Below are positions 25,630 through 35,376 of a stretch of DNA of 64,000 bases, one piece after another. Location of the stretch: contig NZ_VCYH01000001.1 of assembly GCF_030464345.1 (NCBI RefSeq), positions 186,001 to 250,000 of the forward strand, read 5' to 3'. Source of the stretch: Methanoculleus frigidifontis (lineage in GTDB: Archaea; Halobacteriota; Methanomicrobia; Methanomicrobiales; Methanoculleaceae). The position numbers and the translations under genes were made by a program. The notes under the pieces are model-generated. The model made no database searches and was not told the origin of the DNA. It was given only the letters and a program-made list of their open reading frames with translations. The first letter of the stretch is position 1, and every line of letters starts with the position of its first letter.

Positions 25630-26433
25630 GTGAGAACCATGATCTACATTGTACCGAAACCGACCGATACGCCCGATGACAACTCCACCGGGCAGGTAAT
25701 CCATGAGCTTGAGAAGGCCGGGGCAGCATATCGGATACTCGACCTCGACGACGTCGACCCCTTGAAGAGCGGGCTTGCGCACGAGGTCATCTGGGCGTGC
25801 GGCATCAGACAGAACGGCCACCATTTCGAGACGCTGAACGTTTTGTCGCTGGAGAACCGCGTCGTCAATACGCCGGAGAGCATCGTCACCTGCGCCTGCA
25901 AGGTGATGACGTCGGCGCTGCTGATCCGCCACGGCGTCCCGACGCCCACCACCCTGTTTACCTCTTCGCCGGACCGTGCGCATGCGTTCATCGGGGAATA
26001 TGGAAAGGCTGTATATAAGCCCCTGTACGGATTTGACGGAAACGGCATCCGGCTTGTCACCGACGGAGGTGACCTTGGGGAGCCGCCGTGGTACCTGCAG
26101 GAGTACGTCTGGAACGACCGTGATTTCCGGGTGTTTGTCATCGACGGGGAGGCCGTCGGCGCGATAGAGCGCGTCTCCGACAGCCTGACGCACAACATCC
26201 ACCAGGGAGGGATCGGAAGGCCGGTCGAGATTGATGAAGAGATGCGCTCCGTCACCGAGGCTGCCGCCACCGCCATTGGGATCGACTACTGCGGCGTGGA
26301 TCTGCTCCGTGACGGTGACGGATATACCGTTCTTGAGGTGAACGGGACGCCGAACTGGCACTGCATGGCGGCACCGATACCCCGGCTGCTTGCCGCATTC
26401 CTGATGGAGAAGGAACGGGAGATGCGGGCCTGA
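25630..26433 (+). CDS. RimK-type ATP-grasp ligase, MptN-like
   Basis: The 267-residue protein is an ATP-grasp ligase: KAVYKPLYGFDGNGIRLV is the glycine-rich ATP loop, WYLQEYVWNDRDFRVFVI the second ATP segment, and CGVDLL...YTVLEVNGTPNW the metal-binding end. It resembles tetrahydromethanopterin:alpha-L-glutamate ligase, which adds glutamate to the C1 carrier tetrahydrosarcinapterin, but other RimK-family substrates are possible. GTG 25630 is favoured by GGAG eight bases upstream; ATG 25639 is the alternative. It is divergent from the protease gene. Confidence 0.75.
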   Translation: MRTMIYIVPKPTDTPDDNSTGQVIHELEKAGAAYRILDLDDVDPLKSGLAHEVIWACGIRQNGHHFETLNVLSLENRVVNTPESIVTCACKVMTSALLIRHGVPTPTTLFTSSPDRAHAFIGEYGKAVYKPLYGFDGNGIRLVTDGGDLGEPPWYLQEYVWNDRDFRVFVIDGEAVGAIERVSDSLTHNIHQGGIGRPVEIDEEMRSVTEAAATAIGIDYCGVDLLRDGDGYTVLEVNGTPNWHCMAAPIPRLLAAFLMEKEREMRA

Positions 26434-26443
26434 GGGGCGTGCC

Positions 26444-26813
26444 CCATATACGCTACCGTACCCTCTGGGTGCACTGAATTCCTGTTGCTATCGGCGGGGT
26501 TCAGGCAATTGATGAGGCCGAATCTATTGCTCCGGGTGACCGCAATCCGGAGTATTCGGGGGCACGGCTTTCCCCTGGGTATCACCATGACTGCCCCCGT
26601 CCCTTGAGGGGCGGGGTTGATGATATCTATGGATCTTCGCGGGAGACAGGGGAGGGGAAAACCCCTCCCCGTCGGCCCCACCCCAGGGGGCGATAGCCGC
26701 CACAGTCCACGGCATGGGGAGACGCCCGGGACAAGCCCGGTCCGGCACCAGCCTCATCAGGGGAAGAACGCGGTATACGCTTGAATCCCTTTGTCGAAGG
26801 GTAGCGCTAATGG
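26444..26813 (+). repeat. MITE-like intergenic element, copy C (370 bp)
   Basis: The ends are CCATATACGCTACC and GGTAGCGCTAATGG, as in copy B, and the interior matches apart from a roughly 30-bp loss beside the GC palindrome. Its left end lies 10 bp after the MptN-like gene's stop. The DNA from 26814 to 27080 holds no supported gene. Confidence 0.8.
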
Positions 26814-27080
26814 GGGCCGGCCCCTCCCCCGGTGCGATCGCCGCTACGCTCCCGGATGTTTCCTGGAACATTGCCGATTGCCGCCACGTGTCGTCGGGAT
26901 TTGGGGGGAGGCGGACGTCGGGCGGATCCGGTGCCTTTGCATGCGGTCTTCTCCGGCTTCCGGGGTTCGGGACGAGCGCAGCGCCCGGGGTGCCGGGAAG
27001 GAGCTCTCCTGAAAAACGTTACAGAGATCCGTCGGCGAAGAGGGTTGTTGGGTGAGCGTTTGAAAAAGATATTCTAATAT

Positions 27081-27365
27081 TTATTGAAGATATTCGATCT
27101 CTTTGAGCGTTTTTTCCGCAAGTTCCCGCATGCGCGCCGAGATTCTTCCTGATGACGAAAACTCCACGTCTTTCATTGCGTTTGCAAGCTCTGTTCCGAG
27201 GACGAATATGGCATATTTATGCTCCATCTTGCTCTTATGAACCTGCGTCGGGTCGATCTTCAAAGAGTAATACTGTGAGAATTTTAGTTCAGGGTTCATC
27301 ATTTCAAAAAAGTCTTTAATTTCCGTAAGAATCCCATGTAACGTTATAAGCTCTTCCTTGTGCAT
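27081..27365 (-). CDS. UPF0058 family protein
   Basis: The 94-residue helical protein (MHKEELITLHGILTEIKDFF, then MEHKYAIFVLGTELANAMKD) matches UPF0058, a small archaeal family of unknown function. I start at ATG 27365; the longer frame adds 22 residues from an AT-rich promoter-like stretch (TTTATATATGTTT on the coding strand). It lies 62 nt downstream of dnaG. Confidence 0.82.
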   Translation of the reverse strand: MHKEELITLHGILTEIKDFFEMMNPELKFSQYYSLKIDPTQVHKSKMEHKYAIFVLGTELANAMKDVEFSSSGRISARMRELAEKTLKEIEYLQ

Positions 27366-27427
27366 ATTCCGTCCCTGAAATAAAAATTGTAAATATAAAC
27401 ATATATAAATTTGCACTAGCCAATCAG

Positions 27428-28660
27428 TCACCCTATCTTTATAAGCCTGAGAGAGAGCGGGCGCTTGATGATGCCTTTGAAGTCTCGTGCAGCGACGTAT
27501 TCCAGGTTTTTACTGCCGAGCAGATCGAGCATCCTCTGATCGACCACCCGGTCGATGACAAGCCCTTCGATGTTTCCATTCAGGTCCTCAAGCACGCTCT
27601 CCACGTCCGCCGCATTCGATTCCTTCATGACGGTAAAATCGGGGGTGAGGAAGCGTGCACGCTTTCTGTCCCTGACGTCCGCGATATGGTCTCCGAGTGT
27701 CGGTGTCGTCTTTGGCGCTTCTTTTCCCCGTGCCTGCTGCGGGGCGGGGTTCGCAGGAGGAGCCTCCTCCTCGACCGGGACCCGGATCTCGGTGACGATC
27801 GTCTTTGCCGGCACCGCCGGTTCCGACCCTTCCCGCTCGATCGCCTCGACGGTGAGCTCGGCCGGCACTTTGTTCCGGAGCGCCTTGACGATCTCTTTGC
27901 GGCTCAGCCCTTCGACGCTTTTGCCCCGCGGGCAGTATGCCACAAAGTCGATGTCGGCGATCTGCAAGAGTTCGCGCAAGATCAACTCGCCGCCGCGGTC
28001 GCCGTCGAGGAACGCCGTCGCGGTCTTGCGGGAGCAGAGATCGATGATGATATCCGGGACGTTCGTCCCCTCCACGGCGACTGCATTCTTGATGCCGTAA
28101 CGGAGGAGGTTGATGACGTCCGCCCGTCCTTCGACGACGATGATCGCATCGGAGTCGATGACGTTCGGGCCTGCCGGCACCTTCTCGTTGCCGAGCAGCT
28201 CGAGTTTCTCGATCCTGATGACCTCCCGCACCTCGTCGAGCAGGTCGTTGCTGTTGATCTCGCCTTCGTCGAAATTTTCGAGGAGCAGCTCTTTTGCCCG
28301 GTTGACGATGTTGCGGCGTTTCGTCACCCGGATATCCTCGATTCTGTCGACGGCTACGCGGGCTGCGCAGGGGCCGACGCGGTCGATGGTCTCAAGGGAC
28401 GACGCGAGAAGCGCCGTCTCTGCGCGGTCGAGCGAGGAGGTGATGAGGATCTCGCCCTTCGTCTCACCCCGTTTTGTGGTTATCTGGACATCTATCCTTC
28501 CGACACGCCCCGTCCGCTGAAGATCCCGCAGGTCGAGGTCTTCGCCGAGTAAACCTTCGGTCTGGCCGAATATGGCACCGACCACATCAGGTTTATCGAC
28601 CACCCCCTCTGTCTGCAGGATAAGGTGAATAAGATACTTGGTAGTTTCCGGTGAATACAT
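27428..28660 (-). CDS. dnaG: DnaG-type primase, archaeal
   Basis: The 410-residue protein has the archaeal DnaG layout: N-terminal YSPETTKYLIH domain, helical linker, and a central TOPRIM domain with the catalytic glutamate in AIIVVEGRADVINLL and the acidic FLDGDRGGELI. In archaea this protein is mainly found with the exosome, where it helps choose poly(A)-rich RNA, and may also make primers. ATG 28660 has GGGGGTG before it; the longer frame (28696) adds 12 residues. Confidence 0.94.
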   Translation of the reverse strand: MYSPETTKYLIHLILQTEGVVDKPDVVGAIFGQTEGLLGEDLDLRDLQRTGRVGRIDVQITTKRGETKGEILITSSLDRAETALLASSLETIDRVGPCAARVAVDRIEDIRVTKRRNIVNRAKELLLENFDEGEINSNDLLDEVREVIRIEKLELLGNEKVPAGPNVIDSDAIIVVEGRADVINLLRYGIKNAVAVEGTNVPDIIIDLCSRKTATAFLDGDRGGELILRELLQIADIDFVAYCPRGKSVEGLSRKEIVKALRNKVPAELTVEAIEREGSEPAVPAKTIVTEIRVPVEEEAPPANPAPQQARGKEAPKTTPTLGDHIADVRDRKRARFLTPDFTVMKESNAADVESVLEDLNGNIEGLVIDRVVDQRMLDLLGSKNLEYVAARDFKGIIKRPLSLRLIKIG

Positions 28661-28899
28661 GTGAGCACCCCCGCCATGCGGGAACGTAATTGCCATATGT
28701 CATGCAAAGATTCATATGCCTGAGCATAGGTCAAGCTATATATCTATAATGAAATTACTTAAAGTCAGTGGCCTCCCCATCAAACGGACTGGGGGCGTTA
28801 CATGACAAAAATACCGGAGATCCTGCAGTATTTTTAAATACTTGCTGAAATATATTGGTGTTGCTTATACTGCGCCGCGCAGCATATCTCTTCGGGTTC

Positions 28900-29220
28900 T
28901 CAGGTGCCGAGAAGCGGTTTGAGAACGGCGAGCACATCAGCGCGCGCCTTCCCGATGATTTGAATGCTCTTCTGGGACGATGTGGCTCCCGAGGCTATTG
29001 CTACGGACGATTGCGGGATGCCGATTGTATCGGCTACCACTCTGACGATCTCTTTATTCGCTCTTCCGCCGACGGCGGGTGCCGCAATCTGGCAGCGGAT
29101 ACTTCGCCGCCACTCGTTATAGCCTGCAGGGAAAACAGTCTTTTTTGCACCTGCGGAGACGTCGAGTGCGATACGTACGCCCGTATCCGTTTCGGTTACT
29201 GCGTCTGCAAAGGAAGTCAT
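28900..29220 (-). CDS. DUF167 (YggU) family protein
   Basis: The 106-residue protein has the DUF167 signature (SAGAKKTVFPAGYNEWRRSI, then APAVGGRANKEIVRVVAD and SGATSSQKSIQI). The family has a compact alpha/beta fold and no established function. The DNA to dnaG (28661-28899) and to pyrC (29221-29419) holds no other supported gene. Confidence 0.88.
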   Translation of the reverse strand: MTSFADAVTETDTGVRIALDVSAGAKKTVFPAGYNEWRRSIRCQIAAPAVGGRANKEIVRVVADTIGIPQSSVAIASGATSSQKSIQIIGKARADVLAVLKPLLGT

Positions 29221-29419
29221 ACGACCATCTGAGATGTTTCAGAAGTGTCGCCCGACACTAACAAGCGTGGATCACCGGTGGCTGGTGCCGTACCTCACCC
29301 GCTTTTACCCATATGCCGGGCGTGCCTGTCGCGCACCTGGGTTGTCCCGTGGTTCATGTCCAGGCATCTCGCCAGATGATCACCCGGGGACCTATAAAGT
29401 GCGCTATATCGGCTATGTA

Positions 29420-30691
29420 CTATAGGTCTTCTGAGGTATTATATCCAGCCCCCGGATGCCAGCGGGGGAGGGCGGCGGCAACTGCGCCGTCATGGTATGC
29501 GCGCACCCCCTGCACGATGACTTCGGCCGGGAAGACGGCATCGTATCCTGCGTACGGCGACCACCCGCACCGCGAATGGAGCTGATCCGGGTCGACCTTC
29601 GCTATTGATTCCGGATACAGGGCGTAGTCGGCACGGTCCCCGGGCGCAAAACCTGCGCGCGGGATGCCGAGCAGGTCGGCGGGTTTCCAGGAAGTCTTTT
29701 CGATCACTGATGGCAGGGGGATACGCCGCTTGCGCGCCTCCGCCACGAGCAGCGGAACCATCGTCTCGACGCCCGGGATGCCCGAGGGTGCGGCGGCAAT
29801 CCCGCGGCTCTTCTCTCCATGCGTATGCGGGGCGTGATCGGAGGCGATGACATCGATCTTCTCCCAGCGCGACCAGAGGCGTTTTCTCTCGCGCTCGCTC
29901 CGAAGCGGTGGGTTCACCTTCCCGGCGGCATCGTCGGGGTCGAAGGCTTCCCGGGAGAGGAAGAGGTGGTGCGGCGTCACCTCCACAGACCCTCTGGCTG
30001 CGTCCACGGCGTCGGCGGTGCTGAGGTGGCAGAAGTGGAGGCGGAGACCCGGCGGCGCCAGTCTGCCGACGGCTGTGACCGCCAGGACCTCGCCGGCCGC
30101 CGGACGCGCCCTGTCGTGGCCGGTGAGCGTTGCCAGCGGCCGGTCGCCCGCGACCTCCTCGGCATGAACCGTGGCAAGCCCGCCGAGCTGCCGTATCCGC
30201 TCAAACAGAGGTGCGAGGATCTCCGGCGGGAGCGCTTCACCGTAGCTTGAGGGGGCGGCGAAGGTCTCGCCGAATGCCAGCGCCCCTGCGCGCCACATCC
30301 CCGCAAGATCGGCATCGCCGGTGACGCCGGCGTTCACCGCAAACCCGCAGACGGCCTGCCTGTGTGCCTCTTCCACCCGCGAGCGCAGGCGCTCTGCGGT
30401 GGTGATCGGAGGGATGGTGTTCGGCTGGTCGACGACGACCGTCACCCCGCCGGCGACGGCGCTTGCTGTTCCTGTCGCAAAATTCTCTTTGTATGCCTGC
30501 TCGCCGCCCCGCATGTGGACGTGCATGTCGACGGCGGCCGGCAGGCAGAGCAGACGGCTGCAGTCGACGGTCTCGGCCGCCCGGAGCGGAGCGCCGACGT
30601 GCCTGACGACGCCCCTATCGACGGAGACGTCTGCGACCCGTCCGTCCGGGAGGGTCACGTTTTTGAGGAGAAGGTCTACCGGTTCTGTCAT
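29420..30691 (-). CDS. pyrC: Dihydroorotase
   Basis: The 423-residue amidohydrolase closes carbamoyl aspartate to dihydroorotate. The first metal motif DMHVHMRGGEQAYKENF, a histidine in TVHAEEVAG, HFCHLSTADAVDAA and the catalytic SDHAPHTHGEKSRG are all present, which fits class I enzymes. Its start overlaps the end of the DUF2156 gene by 4 nt. Confidence 0.95.
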   Translation of the reverse strand: MTEPVDLLLKNVTLPDGRVADVSVDRGVVRHVGAPLRAAETVDCSRLLCLPAAVDMHVHMRGGEQAYKENFATGTASAVAGGVTVVVDQPNTIPPITTAERLRSRVEEAHRQAVCGFAVNAGVTGDADLAGMWRAGALAFGETFAAPSSYGEALPPEILAPLFERIRQLGGLATVHAEEVAGDRPLATLTGHDRARPAAGEVLAVTAVGRLAPPGLRLHFCHLSTADAVDAARGSVEVTPHHLFLSREAFDPDDAAGKVNPPLRSERERKRLWSRWEKIDVIASDHAPHTHGEKSRGIAAAPSGIPGVETMVPLLVAEARKRRIPLPSVIEKTSWKPADLLGIPRAGFAPGDRADYALYPESIAKVDPDQLHSRCGWSPYAGYDAVFPAEVIVQGVRAYHDGAVAAALPRWHPGAGYNTSEDL

Positions 30692-31602
30692 CCGAGAATC
30701 GCCTGTATATCCTCTTTTCGCGCATAATGCACTTCAACCATGTGGTGGGGCTTGTAGCGCATCTTCGCCTCCCGCAGTCCGGGCACGCCCATGTCGCACT
30801 CGCGGTCGAGGCAGAGGTACCGGTCGGTGAGGGCGGCTGCGGTCTCGGCGTTGATCGCCCGGTAGATGCCGCGGTAGGCTTCGGGAAGCGCTTTTTCAAA
30901 GTGCACGACCGCCGTTCTCTCGTTCAGGTGCCCAACAACCGATATCGCGCCGATGCTCTCACCGACCCTGATGATCGTCCCGCAGAGGTGCAGGTCGAAG
31001 AAATGCTCCATCGCAAAGAGGACAGCTTCTCTTTCGTACGAGAGTATCGGCACCGAATCGCAGTCCTTCCACTCACACCAGACGATAAGGAACTCAAGCA
31101 CCTCATCGATATTCTCCCGCGTGATCGGCTCGACCCTGTAGGAGAACGCTCTCCTGAATTTGTTGAGGTTCCTGCGGATGTTGAGGTACTCCCCGCCGGG
31201 GAGCAGGGCGAGGTCGTCCGTTTTATAGATATAGTCGAAGAAGTCCCGGTCCGGGTGCAGGGGGAGCGCGGGGTAGACCTCCCGGATCCACGCGGTTGAA
31301 TCCGGGTCAAGCGTCAGCAGCGGTCTTTCGCCGCCGGTGCGTGCGGCAAGCTCCACGACCGCCTCGATGAGGTCGCGGTTCTTCGGGCCTATCGGTGCGC
31401 GGTACGTCGTCTCGCCGCCGATGGTGCTCGAGATCATGATCGCATCCCCGGCGACGGCGTAGCGGTAGTCTGCGTAGTGGTTCCAGCAGACCATATTCGC
31501 GAAGGTATTGTCGCTATGCACCTGGGGGTAGCGTGCGTAGTGTTCGCAGAATATATCCCGATCTTCCAGAGTTACCGGCTTGAAGTCTTTCTCCGACAGC
31601 AT
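30688..31602 (-). CDS. DUF2156 (aminoacyl-lipid transferase-like) protein
   Basis: The 304-residue protein matches DUF2156, a double-GNAT fold related to the C-terminal domain of MprF phosphatidylglycerol lysyltransferase. Visible features are FANMVCWNHYADYRYAVAGD, LNIRRNLNKFRRAFSYRVEP and a final CDMGVPGLREAKMRYKPHHM. Its substrate is unknown in archaea. ATG 31602 was taken because the stop of the upstream GNAT gene (31607) lies within its ribosome site. Confidence 0.82.
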   Translation of the reverse strand: MLSEKDFKPVTLEDRDIFCEHYARYPQVHSDNTFANMVCWNHYADYRYAVAGDAIMISSTIGGETTYRAPIGPKNRDLIEAVVELAARTGGERPLLTLDPDSTAWIREVYPALPLHPDRDFFDYIYKTDDLALLPGGEYLNIRRNLNKFRRAFSYRVEPITRENIDEVLEFLIVWCEWKDCDSVPILSYEREAVLFAMEHFFDLHLCGTIIRVGESIGAISVVGHLNERTAVVHFEKALPEAYRGIYRAINAETAAALTDRYLCLDRECDMGVPGLREAKMRYKPHHMVEVHYARKEDIQAILG

Positions 31603-31606
31603 TCTC

Positions 31607-32035
31607 TCACCGCTCACCATAGTAGCGCATGGGGACATATCCCTCGAGTCTTCCGAAACCCAGCGGCAGATAGAACTCGTCCGTCCCGGGTTCGGCGATC
31701 AGGCCGATCCAGCCGAGACCTGCAGCAGTACATTCGTTCAGCAGCGTTGATACCACCTTCGATCCGATCCCCCTGCCCCGGTATTCGGGCAGGACAACGA
31801 GATCCTGGATGTAGCCGTCCGAGACGCCGTCGGATATGATCCTGCCCATCCCGACGGCCCGATCGGTTGCAGGGTCGATGGCGACGGCAAATGCGAAGCT
31901 CCCCCGGATGAGCGCGGCCAGAGCCGCCGGGTCCCACTCCTCGCTCCACCACCCGCCGGCACGGTAGAGATCGGCTATCGTCTCTTCATCCCATGCGGTC
32001 ACGATTCGTATCTCGATATCCGTCTGCTGCTCCAT
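31607..32035 (-). CDS. GNAT family N-acetyltransferase
   Basis: The 142-residue protein has the acetyl-CoA loop VVLPEYRGRGIGSKVVSTLL and the end segment EFYLPLGFGRLEGYVPMRYY, typical of small GNAT enzymes. The acceptor is unknown. I start at ATG 32035 because the longer frame is arginine/serine nonsense antisense to hypE. It is followed after 4 nt by the DUF2156 gene, itself an acyltransferase fold. Confidence 0.88.
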   Translation of the reverse strand: MEQQTDIEIRIVTAWDEETIADLYRAGGWWSEEWDPAALAALIRGSFAFAVAIDPATDRAVGMGRIISDGVSDGYIQDLVVLPEYRGRGIGSKVVSTLLNECTAAGLGWIGLIAEPGTDEFYLPLGFGRLEGYVPMRYYGER

Positions 32036-32135
32036 GGGTTCTCCATCTCCGGTCTCTGATCCCTTCCGTATGCCATAAAACAGGTAGTGGTCGCCGTGCA
32101 CCGTGTGCTGATAAAAAAGGGTGCTGAGGACTTCT

Positions 32136-33131
32136 TTAGCAGACCCGGGGAACCGGGTCGCCGACCGGCGGTTCGATGAACCTCTCTCCGCCGATGGCCG
32201 TCCGCATGACGACGCTCTTGCCCTCGACGACCGTCCCGATGATCGCCGCGTCCCTGCCGTAGGGGTGCGACCGGAGCGCCGCAAGCACGGCCTCGGCGTC
32301 GCCCGGTGCCACGCCCATGAGCACCTTCCCTTCGTTCGCCACCTCGAGGGGATCGATGCCGAGCATCCCGGCAGCGCTCCGGACGTTCTTTCTGATCGGC
32401 AGATGCTCCTCCTCGATGACGATGCCCGTGCCGCTCTTGTGCGCCATCTCGTTGATGGCGTTGGCGAACCCGCCCCGGGTCGGATCCTTCATCGCATGGA
32501 TATCTCCCGCTGCCAGCGCGTCTTCGATGAGCGTCCAGAGCGGGGATACGTCCGAGCGGATCTGGCCGCCGAAGTCGAACCCCTCGCGGTGCGCCATGAT
32601 GGCGATCCCGTGGTCGCCGAGCGTGCCGCTGGTGATGATGGTGTCGCCGACGATGAGGCCGTTGTCGCGCACGACCGTCTCGGCGACGCCGATCCCTGCG
32701 GTGTTGATGACGATGCCGTCGAGCGCGCTGCGCTCCAGCACCTTCGTATCTCCGGTGACGAGATTTGCACCGCACTCGCCGAGCGCCTCGTCCATCGAGG
32801 CTACAATCCGCTCAAGGTCGGCGACGTCGAATCCTTCCGGGATGATCATGCCGCAGGAGAGCGCGATCGGTCTGCCGCCCATCACCGCGAGATCGTTGAC
32901 CGTCCCGCAGACGGCAATCCTGCCGATGTCGCCCCCCGGGAAGAATATCGGAGAGACGACGTGGCTGTCGGTGGTGAATACAATGTTCTGGCCGTTCAGC
33001 GGAATTACCGCTCCGTCGTCCAGCGATTCAAGGCCGATTCCGCCGGCGTTGTTGTGCTTCAGGTTCGTGATGGTCGCAAGAAGTTCGCCCATCACCTCGC
33101 CGCCGGCACCATGCATGAGGTTTACTTTCAT
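32136..33131 (-). CDS. hypE: Hydrogenase maturation factor HypE
   Basis: The 331-residue PurM-like ATPase dehydrates a carbamoyl group on its C-terminal cysteine to the cyanide ligand of the [NiFe] centre. The conserved end is present (GDPVPRVC, Cys331), as are LMHGAGGEVMGELL and MKDPTRGGFANAINEMA. It is 160 nt downstream of hypA on the same strand. HypB, HypD and HypF are not in the window. Confidence 0.95.
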   Translation of the reverse strand: MKVNLMHGAGGEVMGELLATITNLKHNNAGGIGLESLDDGAVIPLNGQNIVFTTDSHVVSPIFFPGGDIGRIAVCGTVNDLAVMGGRPIALSCGMIIPEGFDVADLERIVASMDEALGECGANLVTGDTKVLERSALDGIVINTAGIGVAETVVRDNGLIVGDTIITSGTLGDHGIAIMAHREGFDFGGQIRSDVSPLWTLIEDALAAGDIHAMKDPTRGGFANAINEMAHKSGTGIVIEEEHLPIRKNVRSAAGMLGIDPLEVANEGKVLMGVAPGDAEAVLAALRSHPYGRDAAIIGTVVEGKSVVMRTAIGGERFIEPPVGDPVPRVC

Positions 33132-33291
33132 GTCACATTCACTTCTCAGAGAGAGCTGTATCGATGGTTTTGGGATGTGCCGTCCCGGGTCTTCTCTCGC
33201 GACGGTCGGTTCGGCTGATGCGAATTGTTTGGCCGATAATCAGATAAGATACACGCTTTGTACGTCGGAGGCTTCTGCGGTGCCCGCACCG

Positions 33292-33630
33292 TCAGTCTGC
33301 GACCTCTATCTCGATGTTGGTGACTACGACTTCCCTGCCGTCGACGATCTCAGGCAGCTTTCCACACTCCGGGCAGACGAACCGTTCGTTCCCCTCGTAG
33401 CCGCAGGGGCACCTGCTCCTGGTCTCGACATCGCGGCAGTCGAGCCGCGCGCCGGTAAAGAGCGGGTCCTCCTCGATGATAACGTCGAAGAGGAACTTCA
33501 CCTGCTCGGGGTTGACCATCGCCATCGCGCCGAAATCGACGTGGACACAGGTCACCTGCGCTGCCTGGTTCTCAAGAGCTGCACGCCGGGCGGTCGAGTA
33601 GATGTCGTAGGCGATGCTGTACTCGTGCAT
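33292..33630 (-). CDS. hypA: Hydrogenase nickel insertion protein HypA
   Basis: The 112-residue protein has the nickel-binding N-terminus MHEYSIAYDI (His2) and a zinc finger with CPCG and CPEC pairs. It delivers nickel to the large subunit precursor with HypB. The ATG overlaps the hypC stop by one base, so the two are coupled. Confidence 0.95.
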   Translation of the reverse strand: MHEYSIAYDIYSTARRAALENQAAQVTCVHVDFGAMAMVNPEQVKFLFDVIIEEDPLFTGARLDCRDVETRSRCPCGYEGNERFVCPECGKLPEIVDGREVVVTNIEIEVAD

Positions 33631-33857
33631 TACTCCTCCATCATCGCCGCATAAACCTGACGGAAGATCTCGCGGGTCTCAAGCCCCTCCTCCCGGGAGA
33701 GTTTCTGGATGGCGAACCCGACGTGGACAAGCACGAACTCCCCGACCTTGACATCCACCAGGTCGAGCCGGACCTCCTGCTGCAGGTCGCCGAAGTCCAC
33801 AACGCCGATATTTTCCTCTTTTATTTCCAGCACTTCAGCGGGCATTGCGATGCACAT
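33630..33857 (-). CDS. hypC: Hydrogenase assembly chaperone HypC
   Basis: The 75-residue protein begins MCIAMPAEV, with the Cys2 that binds the Fe(CN)2CO precursor together with HypD. The beta-barrel pattern (VDFGDLQQEVRLDLV, VLVHVGFAIQKL) is intact. It leads hypC-hypA-hypE. Confidence 0.95.
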   Translation of the reverse strand: MCIAMPAEVLEIKEENIGVVDFGDLQQEVRLDLVDVKVGEFVLVHVGFAIQKLSREEGLETREIFRQVYAAMMEE

Positions 33858-34152
33858 AGCAGTTCCTCATAAGTACTTTGGATGATGCGGACAAAAAAGG
33901 TTGGCACTCCTGCAGAAGGTGCAGCCTGCAGGCAAATCCTGCATTTTTTTCCGGACACTCCGGTGTCCGGTACGGTGCCGGGAATACTCGGCCGCTGCAC
34001 CGGGCGGAACAATACCATTATATGATGCACCCGCACTGCATCGGTTGTTCTGCAGCGGGAGTGCGGGATGCCCCCGGGCATGGTCGGGAGAAGATAGGTC
34101 TGCTGCGGCGTCTGCACCCCGCTGCCCGCGAACGATGCCGGAAGTGGTGATG

Positions 34153-35364
34153 ATGCGAAGGAAAACGGTTCGGGATATTGATGTGAGCGGCAGGCGGGTA
34201 CTGGTCAGGACCGATTATAACGTACCGATGGATGATCACGGCGTCATCTCCGACGATATGCGGATACGGGTGACGCTGCCCACGATACGCTATCTGCAGG
34301 AGAGAGGAGCGCGGATCATCATCTGCTCCCACCTCGACCGGCCCGGCGGGAAGGTGGTGGAGAGCCTCCGGCTTGCTCCGGTGGCCCGGCGGCTGTCGGA
34401 GCTGCTCGGCGAGCCGGTCATGCCTCTCCGGGAGGTTGTCGGAAGCGGGGTGGAGAGCGCGGTTTCGGAGATGCAGCAGGGGGATGTCGTCATGCTGGAG
34501 AATCTCCGGTTCAATCCCGGGGAGAAGGCGAAGGATCCGCAGTTCGCAGAGGATCTTGCGCGTCTTGCGGATATCTACGTCAACGACGCATTCGGTGTCT
34601 CGCACCGGGCTGCGGCATCGCTTGTGGGCGTCCCGCAGCACCTGCCGGCGGTGGCGGGGCTGCTGCTGCAGAAGGAGCTTGATGCCTTCGCCGACGTTCT
34701 GGAACAGCCGGAACGGCCGTTTGCAGCGGTGATAGGCGGTGCCAAGGTGAGCGACAAGCTGGGCGTTCTGGAGAACGTCCTCACCCGGGTGGATCACCTG
34801 CTTATCGGGGGAGGGATGGCGTCGACGTTCATCCGGAGCGAGGGGTACGGCACCGGAGCTTCACGCGTCGAAGCGGAGCAGCTGGACGCGGTCCGGCAGA
34901 TCGAGAAGAAGGCGCAGGCGCAGGGCGTCGATCTCCATCTCCCGAGCGACGTCGTGGTGGCCGATTCGTTGAAGGCGGACGCGCAGGTCCGCACCGTGCC
35001 GGCGGCCGAGATCCCCGACGGCTCCATGATCGTCGATATCGGCCCCGCCACCATCGATGATTTTGCGCGGACGCTCTCGCGGTGCCGCACCGTCGTCTGG
35101 AACGGGCCGATGGGGGTCTTCGAGAACCCCGGATCCGCTGAGGGGACGCGCAGAATCGCCGCCGCGATCGCATCCATCAATGGAACGACGGTTATCGGTG
35201 GCGGTTCGACCGCTGAAGCGGTAGAAAAGTTCGGGTTTACAGACCGGATGTCGCATATATCGACCGGAGGCGGCGCCGCACTTGCACTGCTGGCGGGAGA
35301 GCGCCTGCCCGGCGTGGAGGCGCTCCCGGTGCGGGAAGCGGAGACGATCGGGACGGCGGCCTGA
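34153..35364 (+). CDS. pgk: Phosphoglycerate kinase
   Basis: The 403-residue enzyme converts 1,3-bisphosphoglycerate and 3-phosphoglycerate, used by methanogens mainly in gluconeogenesis. Motifs are complete: VLVRTDYNVPMDDHG, ICSHLDRPGGK, AFGVSHRAAASLVG, GGAKVSDKLGVLENVL, WNGPMGVFE and GGGSTAEAVE. ATG 34153 has GGAAG eight bases upstream; ATG 34150 is possible. The frame upstream to 33901 is not protein-like. Confidence 0.96.
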   Translation: MRRKTVRDIDVSGRRVLVRTDYNVPMDDHGVISDDMRIRVTLPTIRYLQERGARIIICSHLDRPGGKVVESLRLAPVARRLSELLGEPVMPLREVVGSGVESAVSEMQQGDVVMLENLRFNPGEKAKDPQFAEDLARLADIYVNDAFGVSHRAAASLVGVPQHLPAVAGLLLQKELDAFADVLEQPERPFAAVIGGAKVSDKLGVLENVLTRVDHLLIGGGMASTFIRSEGYGTGASRVEAEQLDAVRQIEKKAQAQGVDLHLPSDVVVADSLKADAQVRTVPAAEIPDGSMIVDIGPATIDDFARTLSRCRTVVWNGPMGVFENPGSAEGTRRIAAAIASINGTTVIGGGSTAEAVEKFGFTDRMSHISTGGGAALALLAGERLPGVEALPVREAETIGTAA

Positions 35365-35376
35365 TCTCTGGGAGAG

